A DNA stretch of 64,000 nt from CAWCAW01 sp963714125 (lineage in GTDB: Bacteria; Actinomycetota; Acidimicrobiia; Acidimicrobiales; UBA8190). The notes beneath the pieces are model-generated. The model saw only the letters and a program-made list of their open reading frames with translations. It was not told the origin of the DNA and made no database searches. The position numbers and the translations under genes were made by a program. The stretch is taken from assembly GCA_963714125.1 (NCBI GenBank), contig OY970234.1, positions 2,170,001-2,234,000 of the forward strand. Direction: 5' to 3'. This document shows, piece by piece, positions 7,557 through 16,299 of the stretch. The stretch's first letter is position 1; each line of letters begins with the position of its first letter.

Positions 7557-9688
7557 CCCGCGGCGTCCAACGACACAGGAGCGGCGGGCTCCAGGTCGAG
7601 CCTGGGGTCTTGTGTCTGTGCCTGCGCCAGGGCGTAGGCCCACGCATCAGGGTGCTCGGAGCGTCGGGCCTCGGTCACAACCTCTTCCAGCGCGTGGGCC
7701 CTCTCCCCTGCTCGGGCCGCTTGGTGCAGAGCGTCACGGGCCGCCTCGGAGGCTTCCTCGGCTTCCCGAGTGGCGTGGTGCCCCTGGACTTTGGCGTCGG
7801 CGGCGGCGTGGACGACGTATTCGGCTGCCTCAGCGGCGTGTTGGGCCAGCTGGGCGGTTTCCTCGCGGTGGGCCGTGGTCTCGGCCTCGTGGTGGATGGC
7901 GTCCAAAGCCGCCTGGGCCGCCGCATCGGCATCGATGGCCAATTGTCGGGACATCCGTCGGGCCGCGGCCGCGGCCGACATGGCCTGCACGACCTCGGAC
8001 ACCACCAGGGCGATGCGGGCCGCTTCCCCCCAGTCCTCGGCCTCGGCGGCCTGACGCGCGCTCTGCGCCATGAGGACGACCGCCGCGAACGGGTTTGGCG
8101 CCGGCGCGGCGGTGTCGGGGACATCGGTGGGCGCGGTGACCAGGGCGGGGACGAGGGTGAGTGTCGGAGGACCGGGTGCGGCCTCCCGCTGGGAGCGTGC
8201 CCGGGAGGCAGTGTCGGAGTCGGAGTCGGTGTCGACGACGTCGATCTCGAAGTCGGTCCCGGCGATGGGCAGCTGGTGGCCCGTGGCCATGAACGTGTAG
8301 ATCTCGTTGTAGGCGCTGATGGCCCGGTCCACGGTGAAGTACTCCAAGGCCCGAGAACGCGCCTCAATGCCGAGGCGCCGGCGCAGATCGTCGTTGCTCA
8401 ACAAGGTGATGCAGGCTTCGGCCAAGGCATCGGGGGTGCGAGGCGGGACCACGATGCCCGTATCGCCAATGGCCTCGGCCACGCCGCCCACATCGGTCCC
8501 CACGCAGGGTCGGCCACAGGTCATGGCCTCGATGAGCGTGTAGGGGAAGCCTTCGGTGATGCTGCACAACACGACGATGCTCCCCGCCGCGTAAGCGTCG
8601 CCGATCTCGTCAACGCGACCCTCGAATGCCACGGCGTCTGTCATGTCGAGCTCGGCGACAAGGGCTTGGCAGCGTTGGAGGTAGGACTCCCGCCCTGTTG
8701 GCGTTGAACCGAAAATTCGCAGCCGAGCGTTAGGAAGTTCGAGTAACACGGTGGCAAAGGCCCGCAGCAGCGTTTCGAGATCTTTGAAGGGGTCGATACG
8801 TCCGGCCCACGCAATGGTGGGCACGTCGGGCTCGGCTGCCACCGTGGGGAACTCGCTGGGTTCGACCCCGTTGTACACGGTGCGGACGCGGCTGGAGTCA
8901 GCCCCGAGCTGCTCCTCCCAGCGCGTGTTGTAGATGTTTCCCGGGGCGATGGTGGCGGCCTCGTGGTAGCAAAGCGTGCACAGGCGGCGCAGGAAGGTCA
9001 AGAAGAATGCCTTGGTCGGCCAAGCGAATGGGCTCTGGCGGTGGTGCAAGTACTGCTCACGCAGCGCCACCCCATGTTCGGTGACGAGCACCGGCGTCTC
9101 GAAGGCCCACTTGGATGCCAGGGCCGGCAACGCGCCCAGGCCGTTGGTCACGGCATGGGCGATATCGGCTCGTACGGGCGGATGTGACAACGGGCGCAGA
9201 GAGTGCTCGAGGATTTGGATTGAGGCCATGGCGTCATGCACGGTGGGCGCCGGCACCTCAGATCCGGCCCAACGGGCTCGCCAGGCGTCGCTGAGCACGG
9301 CCACAGCGTCTTCGGTGGCGAGGACGGCGCCGAGGTTGTCGTGCTGGGCATACTCGAAGATCTCTCTCATGATGTCGGCGAAGGCGGCTTGCTCGTCTTC
9401 GGGGGGCGAAAGCAGGACATCGATCAACCTCACGAGCAAGGGCCGGAACGACGATCGAGCGTTACGGCGGGGCCGCGCCGCCCGCGGAGGTGGGCCCCAT
9501 AGCGGCACGGCCAACACCGACGCCACGTTGTCGGGCAACTCGAAACGGACCGGCTCAGATCCCGTGGAGACCAAGGCGACGACTTTGAAGTCGTAGTCGG
9601 GCATCCCTCGGACAAGCTGGTCGCACCAGACGCTGACCCCGCCGAATTGGTAGGGATAGGTGCCCTCTCCGATCAGTGCAATTTCCAT
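7553..9688 (-). CDS. PelF-like GT4 glycosyltransferase with coiled-coil C-terminal extension
   Basis: 711 residues in three parts. Residues 1-270 form the PelF-type N-terminal domain (DUF3492), opening with GEGTYPYQFGGVSVWCDQL. Residues 285-470 are the donor-binding domain with WAGRIDPFKDLETLL and the catalytic-type E379-x7-E387 in ITEGFPYTLIEAM. After an acidic and Pro-rich linker (about 480-535), residues 545-680 are a highly charged, Ala-rich helical region unlike ordinary PelF, which ends near residue 500. That tail aligns without gaps to the protein at 14779-15603. PelF polymerises UDP-sugars into Pel polysaccharide in the cytoplasm, with a membrane partner. The gene is coupled to the downstream membrane protein by a GTGA overlap; a 162-base gap separates it from the upstream GT4. 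Confidence 0.9.
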   Translation of the reverse strand: MEIALIGEGTYPYQFGGVSVWCDQLVRGMPDYDFKVVALVSTGSEPVRFELPDNVASVLAVPLWGPPPRAARPRRNARSSFRPLLVRLIDVLLSPPEDEQAAFADIMREIFEYAQHDNLGAVLATEDAVAVLSDAWRARWAGSEVPAPTVHDAMASIQILEHSLRPLSHPPVRADIAHAVTNGLGALPALASKWAFETPVLVTEHGVALREQYLHHRQSPFAWPTKAFFLTFLRRLCTLCYHEAATIAPGNIYNTRWEEQLGADSSRVRTVYNGVEPSEFPTVAAEPDVPTIAWAGRIDPFKDLETLLRAFATVLLELPNARLRIFGSTPTGRESYLQRCQALVAELDMTDAVAFEGRVDEIGDAYAAGSIVVLCSITEGFPYTLIEAMTCGRPCVGTDVGGVAEAIGDTGIVVPPRTPDALAEACITLLSNDDLRRRLGIEARSRALEYFTVDRAISAYNEIYTFMATGHQLPIAGTDFEIDVVDTDSDSDTASRARSQREAAPGPPTLTLVPALVTAPTDVPDTAAPAPNPFAAVVLMAQSARQAAEAEDWGEAARIALVVSEVVQAMSAAAAARRMSRQLAIDADAAAQAALDAIHHEAETTAHREETAQLAQHAAEAAEYVVHAAADAKVQGHHATREAEEASEAARDALHQAARAGERAHALEEVVTEARRSEHPDAWAYALAQAQTQDPRLDLEPAAPVSLDAAG

Positions 9689-9850
9689 CTCAGGGTGCGG
9701 GCACCGACCTCACCGCGGGCACGGCGACCGGGCCGGGGCGGTGCCACGCCACGGCCCGCCCTACGGCGTGAGCCGTAGTGGCGAGTGGCTCAGTGCGGCG
9801 GCCCTCACTAGCTGAGACGGTCATGGGTCATCCCCCTAGACGTGGCCGAG

Positions 9851-11005
9851 TCAGGAAACCCGAGCACCTGCCGACGTTGTCGGAGAGCGACGAACAACAG
9901 TGCGCCGCACTCGACGAGGACGACGGGCCAGGATCTGCTCATAGAGGTCGTCGATCTGATCGACGACTGACTGGATGCCATAGGTTTGAAAGACCTCGGT
10001 GGGGACTCGACGAGCCAGCGAGCCGGCCTCGACCTCTTTGCGGATCTCGTCGCGCAGGGCGTTGACCTCCCCCGCCACCTGACGAGCCCGGTCCGTCTGC
10101 ATGCCGTCGAGCGCCGGGCACGTGGTGTAGAGCACCGACAGCCCGCTGGCGAGGGCTTCGAGTATGGACAGACCGAAGGTCTCCTGCACCGAGCACGCCA
10201 CATAGAGGTCGAAGGCGGCCAGCATGGCCGCACTATCGGCTTGGAACCCGCCCCAAATGACATTGTCGGTGATGCCCAGTCGCTGGGCGGCGGCTTCGAG
10301 GCGGGCCTGATCCTCGCCACGTCCGATGATCAGGATCTTGCAGCGCTCGCCCAGCAGGGGCGCGGCCGCTTCCATCATGAGATCGACGCGCTTGTTGGGA
10401 TCGAGCCGGCCGAGCCCGCCGATGACGAAGGTGTCGGGGGCAATGCCGAATTGCTCCCTGACCTGCCGGCGCGCTTCGGGGTCAAAGGCCAAGCCGTCGA
10501 CGTCGAGGCCGTTGGGAATGGTGGTGATCTTCTTGTTCGGGATCCCCCACTTGACCAGTCGATCCCGCACGATGTCGCTCACCGCGATGGTGGCGTCGGA
10601 AAAAGCCTCCGAGGCCAGATACAGGCCCCGCACCCCGGCGGACATCTTGCGTCGCTCGATGTGGGTTTCACCGATGGAGTGTTCGGTGGTCAGCACCACC
10701 GGCGTGCCGGCCAACCGAGCGGCGGGGCGGGCGTAGACCTGGGTGCGGTAGAGGTGGGTGTGGACGACGTCGTAGCGCCCGTCACGGATGTAGCGATACA
10801 GCTTCAAGAGGGCACCGATCTCGGTGTTTTTGGTCATGCCCATGTCGGTGACCGAGCCCCCCGCCTTGCGGATCTGTTCGGCCACCGGTCCCGGGTTGTA
10901 CAACGTCACGACGTCTGCCTCATGGCGCGTGCGTTGCATCAGCATGGCCAGTTGAAGCTCCGCTCCCCCGGCGTCGAGCCCGGTAATGACGTGAAGCACT
11001 TTCAT
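9851..11005 (-). CDS. GT4 family glycosyltransferase
   Basis: 384 residues, GT-B fold. It begins MKVLHVITGLDAGGAELQ, the standard acceptor-domain start of GT4 enzymes, followed by DVVHTHLYRTQVYARPAARL. The donor domain shows GGLGRLDPNKRVDLMMEA and the acidic pair in VQETFGLSILEAL. The ATG overlaps the stop of the upstream deacetylase (ATGA). The C-terminal 25 residues are Arg-rich and probably disordered or membrane-surface binding. Predicted to transfer a sugar during assembly of the local polysaccharide; donor and linkage cannot be read from the sequence. Confidence 0.9.
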   Translation of the reverse strand: MKVLHVITGLDAGGAELQLAMLMQRTRHEADVVTLYNPGPVAEQIRKAGGSVTDMGMTKNTEIGALLKLYRYIRDGRYDVVHTHLYRTQVYARPAARLAGTPVVLTTEHSIGETHIERRKMSAGVRGLYLASEAFSDATIAVSDIVRDRLVKWGIPNKKITTIPNGLDVDGLAFDPEARRQVREQFGIAPDTFVIGGLGRLDPNKRVDLMMEAAAPLLGERCKILIIGRGEDQARLEAAAQRLGITDNVIWGGFQADSAAMLAAFDLYVACSVQETFGLSILEALASGLSVLYTTCPALDGMQTDRARQVAGEVNALRDEIRKEVEAGSLARRVPTEVFQTYGIQSVVDQIDDLYEQILARRPRRVRRTVVRRSPTTSAGARVS

Positions 11006-11775
11006 GGACGCTTTCCTCTCATTGCGATGCGTTGCCGATACACGAGGTGTTTCACCGTCATCCGAGCGGCGGTGTCGCTCTGGCCGACGTAGACGCGGGG
11101 CAAGGCCACCATGCCGATCTGTTGTTGGGTCGCCTGCACGGCGCAGGCGTAGTGATACCCGGCGTCGCGGACGGCTTGCCAGGCGGCGCCGTCCATAGAT
11201 CCGTAGGGATAGGCGAAGCCGCGGATGTCCGCACCGACCAGGGACGTGAGATCGGTCCTACTGGTGGCGATCTCGTGCGTCAGTTCTTGGCGTGAGGCCC
11301 CAGCCAGGCGGACGTGATTGACGCCGTGTGATCCGATCTCGATGCCAGCGGCAGCCAACGCCTTGACCCCGGGACCCGTCAACAACGGCCATGACGGCGT
11401 GCCGGGTTCCTCCCAGTCGTTGCTGGCGCCCAATCGGCCCGAGACAACGAACACGGTGGCCCCGAAGCCATGACGTTGCAAGGCCGGCACGGCGTGGTCG
11501 AGCACACTGACGAACCCGTCGTCGAAGGTGATTCCCACCATGTCTTGGTGCCGGCTGCTGCCCATGGCGTCGACAAGCGTGCTGATATCCACACCGCGCC
11601 GGCCGCGGCGGGCGAGCCACGCCATTTGTTGCGCAAAGCGACTTGGGGTGACACAGACCTTGTTCGGGTCCTCGATCACCATGTCCACGGCGTGGTACAT
11701 GAGAATCATGGGCACCTGGCGCAGGTGGAGGCGGTCCACCTGGGTGGTGGGCCCGATGCGCCCCACGACCGTCAT
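11002..11775 (-). CDS. Polysaccharide deacetylase (NodB homology domain)
   Basis: About 257 residues with the NodB carbohydrate esterase 4 motifs: ITFDDGF (catalytic and metal Asp pair), SHGVNH (metal His pair) and FAYPYGSMD. It opens with the substrate strand PMILMYHAVD. No signal peptide or membrane segment is visible, so it appears cytoplasmic or membrane-peripheral. ATG 11775 is chosen because it follows the stop of the upstream gene; the frame is open further upstream but there it overlaps the flavoprotein gene. Its end overlaps the GT4 start. It would remove N-acetyl groups and leave free amines on a GlcNAc/GalNAc-type polymer or precursor, as PelA does for Pel. Confidence 0.87.
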   Translation of the reverse strand: MTVVGRIGPTTQVDRLHLRQVPMILMYHAVDMVIEDPNKVCVTPSRFAQQMAWLARRGRRGVDISTLVDAMGSSRHQDMVGITFDDGFVSVLDHAVPALQRHGFGATVFVVSGRLGASNDWEEPGTPSWPLLTGPGVKALAAAGIEIGSHGVNHVRLAGASRQELTHEIATSRTDLTSLVGADIRGFAYPYGSMDGAAWQAVRDAGYHYACAVQATQQQIGMVALPRVYVGQSDTAARMTVKHLVYRQRIAMRGKRP

Positions 11776-11827
11776 GGTCTGGCGCCGTGACAAGTCACGT
11801 TGGCGAACCGATCCCCGAGCATCTCTG

Positions 11828-13063
11828 TCATCGGCGAGTACCGACCACCGGACGTGTTCGTCGGCTGCCGTCACGAGCTCCGAGGCGACCGGCCACGGTG
11901 TGCGCAGCATGGGCCGAGCCAAAGACAAAGCGCATGACGGGGCCGAAGGTAGGGGCCACGGCCGGTCCGATGAAATACAGACCCGGCACCGAGGACTGAT
12001 AGCCGCTGTCGACCTTGGGGGTCCCGGCACACAGCTTGATGCGAGGACGCAGGCTAGGGCCTAAGAAGCTGAGGCGATCGAGGTTGGTGCGATAACCGGT
12101 GGCCGCCATGATGTGATCGGCGGTGATCTCCTTGGAGGTGCCGTCAGGCTCCTCGAGACCCACGATGACGCTCTGGCCGTCGGCTTTGACCCACTGCAGG
12201 CTGTGGCCGATGAGGGTCTTGACGGGTCCGTCCACCCGGGGCCGCAGCCACGGGGCCCCGGCCGGTCCGAGGGCGGTGCGGGCCCGGGTCACCCGGGTGG
12301 TCTCGGGCAGGTGGCGGAAGACGTCGGGGTGATTGGAATAGAACCACGTGGCCCAGCCCGAACCGAGACCGGCCTCGGGCTCACGCAAGCGCTGGAGAAG
12401 CGGACGATCGAGCGGCAAGGGCACGCCGTTCCAGCGGATCTGGTTCTTGCGGGCCACGAGCACCACCTGGGCACCGCCTTCGTGCAACAAGGCCGCTGAT
12501 TCGAGGGCGGACTGGCCTGCTCCGAGGACGACCACCGACTTGTCCTTGAAGACCCCGAGATCGGTGTGCTGCGAGCTGTGGGAGCACAACGAGGAAGACA
12601 GACCCCCCAAGGATTCGGGCATCGAGGCGAAGTGCTCGACACCAGCGGCGATGACCACCTTGGCGGCGCGCACCCGCTCACCGGTGGCGAGGGTCAGCTC
12701 ATAACGCCCCGAGACCGAGGCCACGTCGGTAACAAGGGTCTCTTCGAGATCAGGCACCAGGGCGTCTTTGAACCACATCCCGTAGGTGACGAAGTTGTCC
12801 AAGGTCACCGGCAGCCCGTAGGAGGCATAGGGGTGCCCGGTGGCGGCACAAAAGGCCTCCAAGGTGTGCTGTGCATCAGGACTCGACAGGTTGGAGGCAA
12901 AGCCCTGGGACTTGAGGTTCATCCCTTTGGGCATGTAGTTGCGCCACAGGCCCATAGGCACCCCGAACTGGCGAAATGAGACACCACCAGCGCGCAGATG
13001 CGCACCTAGGGACAACCCGTAAGGGCCGGCTCCGATAATGGCAACCTCAACGGCGTCACTCAT
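11828..13063 (-). CDS. FAD/NAD(P)-dependent monooxygenase-like oxidoreductase
   Basis: 411 residues with two dinucleotide-binding sites: GAGPYGLSLGAHL at residues 11-23 for FAD and VVLGAGQSALESA near residue 185 for NAD(P)H. The late ATGYRTNL motif is typical of flavin N-hydroxylases and related class B monooxygenases. The ATG overlaps the stop of the upstream ATP-grasp gene (ATGA). Position in a polysaccharide operon between a ligase and a deacetylase suggests oxidation of an amine or a sugar-bound group, but the substrate is unknown. It could equally act as a reductase without hydroxylation. Confidence 0.82.
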   Translation of the reverse strand: MSDAVEVAIIGAGPYGLSLGAHLRAGGVSFRQFGVPMGLWRNYMPKGMNLKSQGFASNLSSPDAQHTLEAFCAATGHPYASYGLPVTLDNFVTYGMWFKDALVPDLEETLVTDVASVSGRYELTLATGERVRAAKVVIAAGVEHFASMPESLGGLSSSLCSHSSQHTDLGVFKDKSVVVLGAGQSALESAALLHEGGAQVVLVARKNQIRWNGVPLPLDRPLLQRLREPEAGLGSGWATWFYSNHPDVFRHLPETTRVTRARTALGPAGAPWLRPRVDGPVKTLIGHSLQWVKADGQSVIVGLEEPDGTSKEITADHIMAATGYRTNLDRLSFLGPSLRPRIKLCAGTPKVDSGYQSSVPGLYFIGPAVAPTFGPVMRFVFGSAHAAHTVAGRLGARDGSRRTRPVVGTRR

Positions 13064-14424
13064 ACTCTTGCCTTCTCCCTCCGTATCGTCTTATCGACAT
13101 GTTGTGCACCGGCCGACCGAGCCGACGGGCTGGCCTTGAACCGGGGCTTCGCCCCCGTCGAAGCGCCGACACCGTCCGACTTCAAGGTGGGACGACGGCG
13201 AGGTGTGTTGCGGCTCAACGGGCGCGTGGCGAGGCGCATGCCCATGTACATGCACATCAGGCCGAAGGGCCGCAGATCGTCACGAGCGAACCAGGCCGTC
13301 TCATCGATGGAGCGCAGCGAGGCCAGCCACACCTTCAGATCGAGTTCACCTCGGCGCCAGTAGGCCAATGAGCACAGCGGGTCGTAGTTCTCGACGATGA
13401 AGCGTCGGCCGCTGACCTGCTCACCCGTCGGGATGGCGGCCCCGGTCAGATCGAGATATTGGGCTCGCACCACGTCGATGCCGGCGGAGTCCTGGAACAG
13501 ACGGAACTGGGCGCCGAGGCGGGGATTGAAGTCGAGCAGTTTGTACTGGCCGTCGCGAGGATCGAAGCGAAGGTCGAGATCGAAGATGCCCCGGTAGGAG
13601 ATGGCCCGGACCATCCGGGACATTTCGTCGGCCAGGCGGCGGTTGGAGGTGGCCCGCCCGAGGCTGGTCAGCCCGGCATGGGCCGGGTAGGACCGCTCCT
13701 TGACCCCGGTGAAGATGGGGCGACAGGTGGCGCTGCTGTCGGCGTAGCCGTGCACGAACCAGTCCTGTCCCGGGCCGCCGGGGATGAACTCCTGGAGCAT
13801 GTACCCGACGTCGTGACCGTGGCAGTCAGCAAGGAACACGTCGAGCTCATCACGGCTGGAGATGATCACCGTGCTGCGGAGCTTGGCCCCGCCGTGGTGC
13901 CACGGTGTCGTCAACTTGGCGATGACCGGGTACCCCTTGGCCGTGGCGAACCTATAGGCCTCTCCCGGAGACTGCGGCACGACGGTGTCGGGGCACGGGA
14001 CACCGAGGTCGCGACACAACTGGAACATCTCGAACTTTCCGGCCAGCTGGCGAGGCAGCTGGGCCGGTGGGCGAGGGAAGACGAACCATTCCCTCAGGTC
14101 TTCGCCGTGCTCGGCCAGGAAGATGGCCCCGGCGTCGTCCGTGGTGAGCAGCATGGCGGGCCGGCCGATGCGCTGAGCAAGCTGGAGGAGGCCCGCCTTG
14201 ACCCCGGCGACGTCCTCCGGGCTCGGTTGCCAGAAAAACCGACCCTGCAGGAACCGGGAGTTCGCCGCCGGCGCCCAGCGGTTCTCGTGGACGCCGTAGA
14301 CGGGTACACCCAAACGACCGAGGCTGCGGATGGCTCCCATGCCGCCGTGATGCATGACATTGGGATCGAACTTCAAGACGATAACCGGGGTAGCAGAGTC
14401 GAATACAGGGTCGGAGGTGGACAT
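13060..14424 (-). CDS. ATP-grasp carboxylate-amine ligase
   Basis: About 454 residues. The central ATP-grasp fold shows GKFEMFQLCRDLGV, YPVIAKLTTP (ATP-binding Lys), MLQEFIPGG and the Mg-binding LLDFNPRLGAQF. Such enzymes join a carboxylate, through an acyl phosphate, to an amine. The C-terminal 60 residues are basic and low-complexity. ATG 14424 is preferred, with GAGGG about ten bases upstream; ATG 14442 and an open frame to 14589 are alternatives. It heads the leftward polysaccharide set and is coupled to the flavoprotein gene. Inference: it may acylate free amino groups with an amino acid or other acid, but the acceptor is unknown. Confidence 0.85.
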   Translation of the reverse strand: MSTSDPVFDSATPVIVLKFDPNVMHHGGMGAIRSLGRLGVPVYGVHENRWAPAANSRFLQGRFFWQPSPEDVAGVKAGLLQLAQRIGRPAMLLTTDDAGAIFLAEHGEDLREWFVFPRPPAQLPRQLAGKFEMFQLCRDLGVPCPDTVVPQSPGEAYRFATAKGYPVIAKLTTPWHHGGAKLRSTVIISSRDELDVFLADCHGHDVGYMLQEFIPGGPGQDWFVHGYADSSATCRPIFTGVKERSYPAHAGLTSLGRATSNRRLADEMSRMVRAISYRGIFDLDLRFDPRDGQYKLLDFNPRLGAQFRLFQDSAGIDVVRAQYLDLTGAAIPTGEQVSGRRFIVENYDPLCSLAYWRRGELDLKVWLASLRSIDETAWFARDDLRPFGLMCMYMGMRLATRPLSRNTPRRRPTLKSDGVGASTGAKPRFKASPSARSAGAQHVDKTIRREKARV

Positions 14425-14442
14425 TTCGTTGAGAACCCTCAT

Positions 14443-14778
14443 AGCCGCCACGGCTACACCTCCACGTCGAGCGCAGCGTAACGGTGGCCACCACGATGCA
14501 AAATCAGTCAATTGTGTGAAACCGGCGGAAACATGTTTAAAAATCAGAGGCGCATAATTTGAAGTGATTTGCCACACCTGTTGCTCCATTGCAATTCGCA
14601 GTATGGAGACGTGGTCACGCCATCATCTCTTTGGATGAGATGAGGTCGTGCATTTACGCCGACGTCCGTGCACAAAGTCCGGGCGCTTGTGCGCGCATCG
14701 AGACGAGCGCTTGCGAGTGAGCACGACAATGATCAGAATCGCATCGACGCGGACCTGTGGATGAATCGAGGCAAATAG
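14443..14778. promoter_or_regulatory. Divergent intergenic promoter region
   Basis: This 336-base gap lies between the leftward polysaccharide operon and the rightward coiled-coil gene. Positions 14495-14600 are markedly A+T rich compared with the surroundings, as expected for promoters. On the plus strand a possible sigma-70 promoter is TTGCGA (14711-14716), a 17-base spacer and CAGAAT (14734-14739), leaving a leader of about 30 bases. A short inverted repeat (TCATCTC/GAGATGA, 14623-14643) lies between the A+T-rich part and that promoter. No leftward promoter could be fixed with confidence. Confidence 0.4.
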
Positions 14779-15603
14779 GTGGACGCGACCATTCCCAATG
14801 ATTCCGTGACCGACGAACCACCGTGGCCGGGCTGGTGGCTGGCCACCGATGGCAACTGGTATCCACCACAACAGCATCCTGATTACGTCGCCCTGCCGAG
14901 CCGATCGGACGTGGTCATCGGCGCGGCCCAATCACGCCCCACTGCGGCGAGCGTCGATGAACCGACAAACTCCGTTATCGTCCATATGGACGCCTTTCGC
15001 CCGACGATGCCTCCGCCTTCGGCATCGGCACTGGTGAGCCCAGCACCTTCGTTTCTCCTCACAGGCAATGGGGCGCCGGTCTCCGCCCCCACGCCGGCGA
15101 CTTCGCGCCCCGATGATGCGAGCGCTACGAGACGGCACGACGTCAACACGGTGAACGAGACCACCCGCGCGTTGCTGCGGGCCCGGGCCATCGACACGGC
15201 CGAGGCGTGGCGTGATGCCGCCCAGGCGGCCGCGGTCATGGCGCAGATGGCGCAGACCATGCGGGTGGTATCCGATGCCAAGGAAACCGCCCGGCAACTC
15301 GCTCGACAAGCCCAGGAGGCCGAACACAGGGCTCAGGGCGCGGCCGAGGCCGCGTCCCAAGCCACGTTCAGCGAGATGCAGGCGGCCCAGGCGGCGCAGG
15401 AGGCCACGCAAGCCACGCGAGACGCGGCCAAAGCGGCCACGGAGGCCAGGCAGAACGCGCTGCGTTCGGCTCAGGCTGTGACGGAGGTGGCTCAGGCGGC
15501 AAAACGCGCCGCTCGGGCGGCGGCCGATGCCGAGCACGAGGCCTGCGAGCTCGAGAGAATCGTGGAGACGATGTTGAGCAAAGCGTCGCAAGCGGCCGAT
15601 TGA
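14779..15603 (+). CDS. Trp-rich N-terminal motif plus Ala-rich coiled-coil protein
   Basis: 274 residues. Residues 15-34 hold WPGWWLATDGNWYPPQQHP, like the short DUF2510-type aromatic motif common in actinobacterial membrane and cell-envelope proteins. A Pro/Ser/Thr-rich linker follows (about 40-120). Residues 125-270 are a long Ala/Gln/Glu/Arg-rich helix with no Pro or Gly over most of its length. Residues 144-265 align without gaps to 553-674 of the PelF-like enzyme (W144 with W553; RQLA 172-175 with 581-584). The GTG start has GAGG eight bases upstream. It diverges from the polysaccharide operon. No enzyme motif is seen; a structural or adaptor partner of the PelF-like enzyme is the best guess. 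Confidence 0.8.
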   Translation: MDATIPNDSVTDEPPWPGWWLATDGNWYPPQQHPDYVALPSRSDVVIGAAQSRPTAASVDEPTNSVIVHMDAFRPTMPPPSASALVSPAPSFLLTGNGAPVSAPTPATSRPDDASATRRHDVNTVNETTRALLRARAIDTAEAWRDAAQAAAVMAQMAQTMRVVSDAKETARQLARQAQEAEHRAQGAAEAASQATFSEMQAAQAAQEATQATRDAAKAATEARQNALRSAQAVTEVAQAAKRAARAAADAEHEACELERIVETMLSKASQAAD

Positions 15604-15738
15604 TCAGGCCCGGTGATGCTCGGTTGGCCATCGCCACAAGCATCGTGGGACACCCTGAAAGGGAGACGGTTGGCCCCTGCAGCGTCGGGTCAAGGAATGG
15701 TCATTTATTCGAGCTGAAGTGGAGTAAGAATTGCCCGC

Positions 15739-16188
15739 GTGAGGTGCCGTCGATACCTCGTGGCGACAATCATCGTGGCCGTTGGTGCGATCGCAGCCGG
15801 TTGTAGTGCCGGAACCAATGGAGCAAGTAGCACGACGACCTCCACGGTTATCAAGCCCGGCCCGTACGCATCCCAAGCGGAACAGGTGATCAGCGATCTA
15901 GCGGCCGGTGATTATCAGGCCGTTGTCGCCGCGGAAGACCCGGCCACACAACTCCGTCTTTCGGCGCCCGTGTTACATAGTGGATGGCAAGATTTTCAAG
16001 AGGAGGCCGGATCCTACGAAGGCCATGGCACACCGGAGTTCTTTCCAATTCACGCCATAACTCTGGAGCAGGTGCCATTGACGATGAAGTACGGCCACGA
16101 GGTGGCAAGAATTACCTTCAATACCTCTGGCCAAATCGTGGGCCTGCTGCTCACCAGGCCGAGTACTCCTATCCCGTCGGGTCTTTAG
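15739..16188 (+). CDS. Small lipoprotein with DUF3887-like domain
   Basis: 149 residues. The N-terminus is MRCRRYLVATIIVAVG followed by AIAAGC, a lipobox with Cys22 as the expected lipid anchor. A Ser/Thr-rich stretch follows. The remainder (YASQAEQVISDLAAGDY ... LSAPVLHSGWQDFQEEAGSYEG) resembles the DUF3887/NTF2-like domain found on secreted actinobacterial and firmicute proteins. The GTG start has GGAG about 14 bases upstream, which is rather far. Function unknown; membrane-anchored on the outer face. Confidence 0.7.
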   Translation: MRCRRYLVATIIVAVGAIAAGCSAGTNGASSTTTSTVIKPGPYASQAEQVISDLAAGDYQAVVAAEDPATQLRLSAPVLHSGWQDFQEEAGSYEGHGTPEFFPIHAITLEQVPLTMKYGHEVARITFNTSGQIVGLLLTRPSTPIPSGL

Positions 16189-16299
16189 CGTTCCGCGCCC
16201 GGCGAGATTGCGCGGCTGGGCGAAATCCGACTGAGGAGTCATATCACCGAGATCGTGCTCGCCCGCGTCGCCTTCGGCGCTGCGGACAGCGGCCACCAA

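Noticed and set aside
7517..8707. Long plus-strand open frame of about 396 codons antisense to the PelF-like tail
   Set aside because: It mirrors the Ala-rich coding strand, which avoids stops in all frames. The translation is Gly/Arg-rich with no family resemblance, while the minus strand has clear GT4 motifs.
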